A stretch of 64,000 nt of DNA, taken from assembly GCA_964036315.1 (NCBI GenBank), contig OZ038485.1:75254784-75318783 (forward strand), in the 5' to 3' direction. This document shows positions 58,640 through 64,000 of the stretch, piece by piece; position 1 is the first letter of the stretch, and each line of letters starts with the position of its first letter. The position numbers and the translations under genes were made by a program. The notes below the pieces were generated by a model that searched no databases, was not told the origin of the DNA, and saw only the letters and a program-made list of their open reading frames with translations. Origin of the DNA: Acanthosepion esculentum (Eukaryota > Mollusca > Cephalopoda > Sepiida > Sepiidae).

Positions 58640-59738
58640 CCTTGCAATCTTTCTATTTTTCTATATTTAATGAATTCATTTTCGATCTGTAAGTAGGCAG
58701 TTTGCCTCCAGTATTATTTCTGGATTGTTCTAACACCCTTCTCAAATAAATCAAGCCAAGCTAGAAGTTCCATGTGATCAAACGCTTTTACATAATCTAT
58801 AAAACATAGGTATACATCTTTTTGCATTTGTATTTGCTGTTTCTGTTTATTCTCAGCATAAATATTTCATTCCTTGTTCCACTGTCTTTACCGAACCCGC
58901 AATATCCTCGTCCTATTTCCGGTCTAATTCTGCTGCGCACTCTAGTTATCAGAATTCGGGTTATAAGTTTTGTTATATGGCCCATTAAGCTGATTGTTTG
59001 ATGGAGTTCACATTCGTTTGCACCTGGCTTCTTAGGCAGCGCCATGAAAATATATTTACTTATGTCTTCCGGTATATCAGTAATGTTGTATATTTCATTT
59101 TTTATGCCTATAAACTTGTGAATTCCGAAATCATCAAAGGCTGCCAATATTTCTATTACAATTACATCTGGTCCTTTGCTTTGTTTGTGTTCAATTTGTG
59201 TTCAGTTTTTAATATTTTCCGTCCTTCGATTTCCATTGTATTGCGAGTTGTCCTCTTTCGTCGTGGAATAGTGCTATGATGTATTCTTTTCATCTCTGAA
59301 GTATTTTTCTTTCTTTGATATCAGTGTTCCGTCCTTGGATTTTATACATCCTGCTAATGAGCATGTCTTTTGATCTCTTAGCTATCTTATTATTTTCTGC
59401 ATATCAGCTTTATCGGTAATACTCATTCTCTATTGTTTTTGTCTCCTTTTAATCATGTCGCTAATTTCATATCATCCATTTCTTTTTTTCTTGTATAAAT
59501 TTCTTTGGGATGATCTCGATTGCTAATATTACTAAAGCTTGTCTTAATGTGTCCCACTACAAATTTCTATTCTCTATTTGTTCATTGTATCTGCTTTTAA
59601 CACTGTCCATCTTTCATATTCGGGTCATTGTTGAATCTGTCGTATTGCAATTTGGGTACTGCTTTAGCCCTCTTCCATTTTTGTAGTTTACATATCACTG
59701 AAAGGTGGTTGCTCCCGTAGTCGGCACTTGGGTACGTT
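58640..59738 (-). mobile_element. RTE-like LINE (endonuclease end to RT N-terminus, minus)
   Basis: From 59735 the minus strand encodes the endonuclease end (CKTYPSADYGSNHL, KLQYDRFNND). A decayed linker with MDDMK and KRHAH follows, then the RT start: FMALPKKPGANECELHQTIS, ITKLITRILITRVRSRIRPE, GTRNEIFML. It ends near 58690 with a broken KAFD region. It is the family of 29340-31480, 13850-14275 and 51780-52240. Frameshifts and stops make it inactive. Confidence 0.85.
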
Positions 59739-59739
59739 T

Positions 59740-60500
59740 TACAGTGTTGTCGGATTTTAGTGAAACTTTCAGAACATATTTTTAAAATTTTTTCAGAAAG
59801 TCATGGTAAAAATATTTTTTTACATCTGCTACCCCACCTTCTTTACTTTAATGAAAACTTGAAAATTCGACTTCTCTGTAATTTTGTGATTCTATTAGTT
59901 AAAAGCAAACTTTGAAGAATATAGATCATCGATATTTTTAGTAAATTTCGACCCGATTCAGCACTGAATTGTAAAATAAAAAAAAACAATAAAACTAAGA
60001 AATTATTTAATTATAAAAGCATTTAATGACTTTTATTAATAATATATATTAAGGACACTCTTGGCTAAAGTCAAAATATTTTTCCGATGAGAAATGAATT
60101 TTTACAAGAATTGTTTTTTTTTTCAAAATTTAAATAGAAAATGAGATAAATTTGTCAATTATTTTAAAATTAAGTTTGAATCCGTGTATTTTTGGAAATT
60201 CTGTTATTAAAACAATCTATTTTCACAGATCATAAATTTGAAATCTGCGACACAATAATATTTTTTAATATGCAAAAAATGTATTGAAACGTTTTCTCCA
60301 AAATTATGGATGCACGGTTCAGAAATAATAGGTCACGTGTTTTAAGAGAAACGCCTTTGCTTTCCTTCTGGCTAGCACGTATCAAATTCTCTGACTGACC
60401 ATGATCGTCACATTTTCAAATTTTTTATTTTATTTTTTACATCCTATTTCCCTAAATATTTTAATTTCATTTTTTTAAATTATAATTAATTTATTGTTTT
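59740..60500 (+). mobile_element. Unnamed AT-rich dispersed element, copy D (partial)
   Basis: It enters within the family at TGTTGTCGGATTTTAGTGAA (59746), where the LINE stops. It continues through AATAATATATATTAAGGACA (60038) and GGTCACGTGTTTTAAG (60330) to a T-rich end near 60490. Left and right ends are missing. Order and spacing match copies A-C. Confidence 0.65.
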
Positions 60501-61081
60501 TCAGTGAGACTTAGTATCTAGCCAATATCTTGGAGGAGAAGAGATGGATTCGCACGTTTTCCAATGGTATTTGTGCAAAAGTGAACACGATTAACTCTTC
60601 CAGAATTCAAACTCGGCACGCAGATTCCACTGTCCGTGCCGATTATGATTACGATACATGCACACCTAGCTCCACTATAATTAGGTATTTATTATTATAG
60701 GCATTGCAATAATTCAACTAAGAGCCAATACAAATTTTTATTAGATTTATGTCACTGTTTTTAAAGCAAGATGTTTTCAATGCTTCCAGAGGCTGGAAAC
60801 GTCACACCCAGTAACCTTATCCATATTGACCTTTTTTGTCCAACATGATTAAATCTACTTAAGGATTAATCGCGACAAATAATAGTAGTAATTTGTCCAA
60901 CTAGCAATGCATATCAGCCAAAATACAAAATGTGTAACGAGTAGGAATTACAAACTTTCGACTTTCTCGATTTCCTTTTAGATGTAAACCAGTTGTAATT
61001 GCGTTAGCTTTAGATATCTTATTTTTTAAGTTGACGACCAAGTGAAAAGAAATTAATCTACATTTTATTTCTCGTCACCAG
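60501..61081. other. Unassigned spacer
   Basis: No recognised gene. 60540-60660 has a GC-richer phrase that may be SINE-like (AGAATTCAAACTCGG), but no clear A box. Confidence 0.35.
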
Positions 61082-61165
61082 ATGCTTGTCGAAATGAGCT
61101 GCAACTGGAACGTTCTAGACTAACGATAGCGAAACTTGAACATTTGATTCCAATACAAATGGCTG
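61082..61165 (+). CDS. Candidate isolated internal exon, unknown gene
   Basis: The acceptor TTTTATTTCTCGTCACCAG ends at 61081 and the donor GGCTG|GTAATG follows 61165. Of three frames only one is open through the 84 nt. It encodes ACRNELQLERSRLTIAKLEH then LIPIQMA, a charged, probably helical segment. The exon is symmetric (phase 1 in and out). I do not recognise the protein and see no neighbouring exon, so it may be chance; composition is less AT-rich than its flanks. Confidence 0.3.
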
Positions 61166-62070
61166 GTAATGATAAAATTCATTTAATATGATACTTTTTA
61201 TTGTTTAAGTACAAAACTAGAACATCAGAAGAAATAGTAAACTAAATCATTTACTGTTTTATTTATTGTGAAAAATGATACTCTGCTTTTTTCTTTTAAT
61301 TTGATATTTTGAAAGACAGGTTACAAAAATCATTTCCTGTTTTATTTGTGAAAAAAATAACACTGGTTTTTTCCTTTAATTTGCTATTTTGAAAAGGTAA
61401 CAAAAATATTCTATTGATATATACAAAATATATTTCTGAAGATAAATGCTTTTGATTAAAAGAATGTACGAAATTGAACAACTTTTCCTATCACAGGATT
61501 CGTAGACGAATGGCCTTCACTAAAATCCACAGGTTTCACTCGCTCACCGCCATTTTTAACTACTGATGGCGTATTCTACTGATCGGAGAAAGCGGTTGTA
61601 TACAGCTGACAATTTAGATATTTCTGAACGGGATTGGCGCCATGCATGATATCTATATGAAAGTCTCGATCTGACAAGGCTATTTAAGAACATGACTCGA
61701 GTTTTCAGGTTATTGTTTTGGTTTTGTAGCAGCTTGTGATGTTGGTTAAAACTTCTAGTTCAGCCTGTTCTATGTTCAGTTGCCTTATTTCATATACTAA
61801 ATTTGCTATAACTAATACATACATAGAGGTATTTGAAGGTTTTAATATTTACTTATTACACATTCTGAATTTTAATGATAGAATCAGGGTATGTGCTGTC
61901 ATTGCTTTCGTTCCAATTTCAAATTATATTTTCTGTTTTGGAAAGATATATCTTGAGCCCAATTTCAAGGAACAATTGGCAGAAAATGATGATTTTCTGT
62001 TCAAGATTATTCATACCCCAAATATGAATACCTATGTCATCAGCATACACCCCCCTCACCATCATCAGTT
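61166..62070. other. Unassigned spacer
   Basis: 61260-61400 contains an imperfect tandem duplication of about 80 bases (TTTACTGTTTTATTTATTGTG... and TTCCTGTTTTATTTGTG...). An open frame at 61736-62074 has no domain. Confidence 0.4.
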
Positions 62071-63005
62071 GTGACGTAGCCTCGAATTCCATTAACCACA
62101 TAGGCGTGAGGAAGAGAAATCCCAAATTCTAAACGAAAATTAGTTAGGTATAAAAAAAAAGAAATACATTTAACAACGGGGAAGGGACCTATAGAAGAAA
62201 AGAAGGCGTGAGCGAATACATATATATAAAGAAAGGGGATCAAGTCAAAAGAATCAACTTATCTGACCGTTGAGTTGACGTTTTCGCATAAAGTTCAAGT
62301 TCGCCGAAGCGAGAGTTCGTAGTTTAACACATTTTGGTCGGCCGACAATTTTCCAGAATTTGTTTTCCTTTCGGGAATGTTCAACGTTTTACAGCATCAC
62401 GTATAGGCGTTTCGTTGGTCGATACAGTTTTCATAGCAGCCCTTTCGTCTCTAGTCGACAGACTTCGTTGTCTTCCTCATTTCAATGGGCAGTCCACTTT
62501 GGAATCGGGACGATCGCCCAGCGATGTTCGTCTGCCACTGATCGGACGGAAACTAAAACCCTTTTCCCGATTCTTGCTGTCCCCAAAGACAGTCACATGG
62601 GTTTTCTTCGTCCTTGAACTGGCACACGGGAGGATGGGGCAGAGATCACGCATCGTTTTCGTGATGGCCAAAATTTCAATCTGCCCTTAGGATGGCCTGA
62701 TCACGTGAATGGCTGGATTTCACTTATGGTCGACCGCCTGATAGCTGTGAGATTCCGGAACCATGTCGTTTTCGCGTCGGGTCGCTTCAAAGTCATGGAC
62801 CCGTGGTGTGTGGGTGGAAGAGTAGGCAAAGAGGGAAAGAAGTTGTGAAGAGAAGAGGAGGGTATGAACATATTCGCTCGCAAGTTGAAAGCATTAGAAG
62901 ATTCTTATCTATTTCTCTCTTTTTATACCTAACTAATTTTCGTTTAGAATTTGGAATTTCTCTTCCTCACGCCTATGTGTTTAATGGAATTCGAGGCTAC
63001 GTCAC
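62071..63005. repeat. Inner inverted repeat, 81-bp arms
   Basis: 62071-62151 and 62925-63005 are reverse complements with about two mismatches (GTGACGTAGCCTCG ... GTTAGGTATAAAAA). Confidence 0.9.
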
Positions 63006-63407
63006 ACCTCCCTACCAAAAAGAAGAAAAATGCCATTAATGACATTTTTATAAAAAGAAAAGAGGGTTTTCAGGCGTGAGGAAGAGAAATCCCAATCAGT
63101 GGCAGACGAACATCGCTGGGCGATCGTCCCGATTCCAAAGTGGACTGCCCATTGAAATGAGGAAGACAACGAAGTCTGTCGACTAGAGACGAAAGGGCTG
63201 CTATGAAAACTGTATCAACCAACGAAACGCCTATACGTGATGCTGTAAAACGTTGAACATTCCCGAAAGGAAAACAAATTCTGGAAAATTGTCGGCCGAC
63301 CAAAATGTTGTGTTAAACTACGAACTCTCGCTTCGGCGAACTTGAACTTTATGCGAAAACGTCAACTCAACGGTCAGATAAGTTGATTCTTTTGACTTGA
63401 TCCCCTT

Positions 63408-63482
<75 letters not shown>

Positions 63483-63545
63483 GTGTATTCGCTCACGCCT
63501 TCTTTTCTTCTATAGGTCCCTTCCCCGTTGTTAAATGTATTTCTT
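62155..63545. repeat. Large inverted repeat, ~390-bp arms
   Basis: The left arm, about 62155-62542, and the right arm, about 63094-63545, are reverse complements. Over the 71-codon frame starting MVGRQFSRICFPFGN they encode the same residues on opposite strands and differ by one silent base that I can see. The right arm holds a ~66-bp (TA)n at 63414-63479 where the left has only about five TA units, plus a TTG insertion near 63307. Confidence 0.93.
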
Positions 63546-63722
63546 TTTTTTTACCTGTTTTTATATTGGTAAATAAATGTTTTATTTTGAGAACCATCGT
63601 CTTGCGTCTGTTCTTCGTTGACTCCCTTGTGTTGCTTTCATTTCTGAGTGAAGACCGAGAAAGGATCCCACGTTTTCTTTTTGAACCCGTGGTTAAAATA
63701 TATGCTACAAGTTCGTAACACA
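63309..63722 (+). mobile_element. LTR-like segment
   Basis: It begins TGTGTTAAAC and ends GTTCGTAACACA, so 7-bp termini are inverted complements with TG...CA ends. Inside are the (TA)n tract, AATAAATGTTTTATTTTG (poly-A-like signal) and a GC-richer tail. 414 bp is normal for an LTR. No primer-binding site or target duplication was recognised, so this is tentative; the left inverted arm carries a truncated copy. Confidence 0.45.
63414..63479. repeat. (TA)n microsatellite
   Basis: About 33 TA units inside the right arm of the large inverted repeat. Confidence 0.95.
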
Positions 63723-64000
63723 GTACATTGACCTCAGGATGGAAAGAAGGTTCGCTGTTTTTTATTAGTAAATTCGTTAGGGGTGTGGTATGGAATTCTT
63801 AAATGATCAGTGCTCATCTCTTCACATCTATGCCTGTAATGGATGAGAAGAGGAAGTCATATGGTCGTATACTGATGTGTGGACAACATACAGATATATT
63901 GGAGTGGTATGCAATTTAATGGAGTTGTTTGATGACCTATATGCCATTATTACATCCCTTACCAGAACGAAAACCAAATTGGGTCGTCAAGATTTGGCAT

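Noticed and set aside
62334..63303. Identical ~71-residue frames on opposite strands
   Set aside because: They are the two arms of one inverted repeat; no recognisable domain, and duplication explains the identity.

Overview
The window looks like AT-rich, intron- and repeat-dominated animal DNA. The mix points to a mollusc, probably a coleoid cephalopod such as an octopus: Tx1-like, RTE-like and Jockey/CR1-like LINEs, a Penelope-like element with a GIY-YIG domain, an animal Ty1/copia element, tRNA-derived SINEs, and long AT-rich satellites and microsatellites. That assignment is inference from repeat content. I see no bacterial or organellar genes, no rRNA and no functional tRNA gene.

Layout. 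1-3075 is a ~50-bp-unit satellite. 3080-8400 holds two Tx1-like LINE copies of one family plus a piece of a third. 8446-10420 is copy A of an unnamed ~2-kb AT-rich dispersed element; copies B (19370-21490), C (27160-28885, with long terminal inverted repeats) and D (59740-60500) follow. 10650-15420 is a pile of broken elements: a copia fragment, a Ty3/gypsy remnant, an RTE fragment, a SINE with a perfect 30-bp palindrome, and a Tc1-like transposase. 15420-19370 is mostly unassigned, with microsatellites and an inverted 3' fragment of a Penelope-like element whose longer copy lies at 21490-23520. A Jockey/CR1-like LINE occupies 24080-25450.

From 26.7 to 46.6 kb the minus strand carries what I consider the most interesting content: exons of two apparently paralogous genes for very small secreted or membrane peptides. 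Gene 1 has a TATA box and non-coding first exon (39755-39831), a 5'UTR plus signal-peptide exon (31944-32104) and a 119-nt hydrophobic exon (26717-26835). Gene 2 has matching exons at 46482-46622 and 45636-45755. Their introns are filled with LINEs, SINEs, the copy-C element and a 48-bp satellite (33080-34845). No terminal exon was found for either gene.

49.0-52.2 kb holds minus-strand LINE fragments. 53291-58292 is a nearly complete minus-strand Ty1/copia element: two LTRs, a 5-bp target duplication, a primer-binding site resembling an internal part of initiator tRNA-Met, a polypurine tract, gag, and pol with two frame lesions. It sits in a repeat whose uninterrupted homologue lies at 52.7 kb. 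58640-59735 is another RTE-like LINE. 61082-61165 is a candidate isolated plus-strand exon. 62071-63722 is a nested inverted-repeat structure with almost identical arms and an LTR-like right end.

Apart from the small-peptide gene pair and the possible exon at 61 kb, the coding signal I can recognise belongs to transposable elements, most of it decayed.
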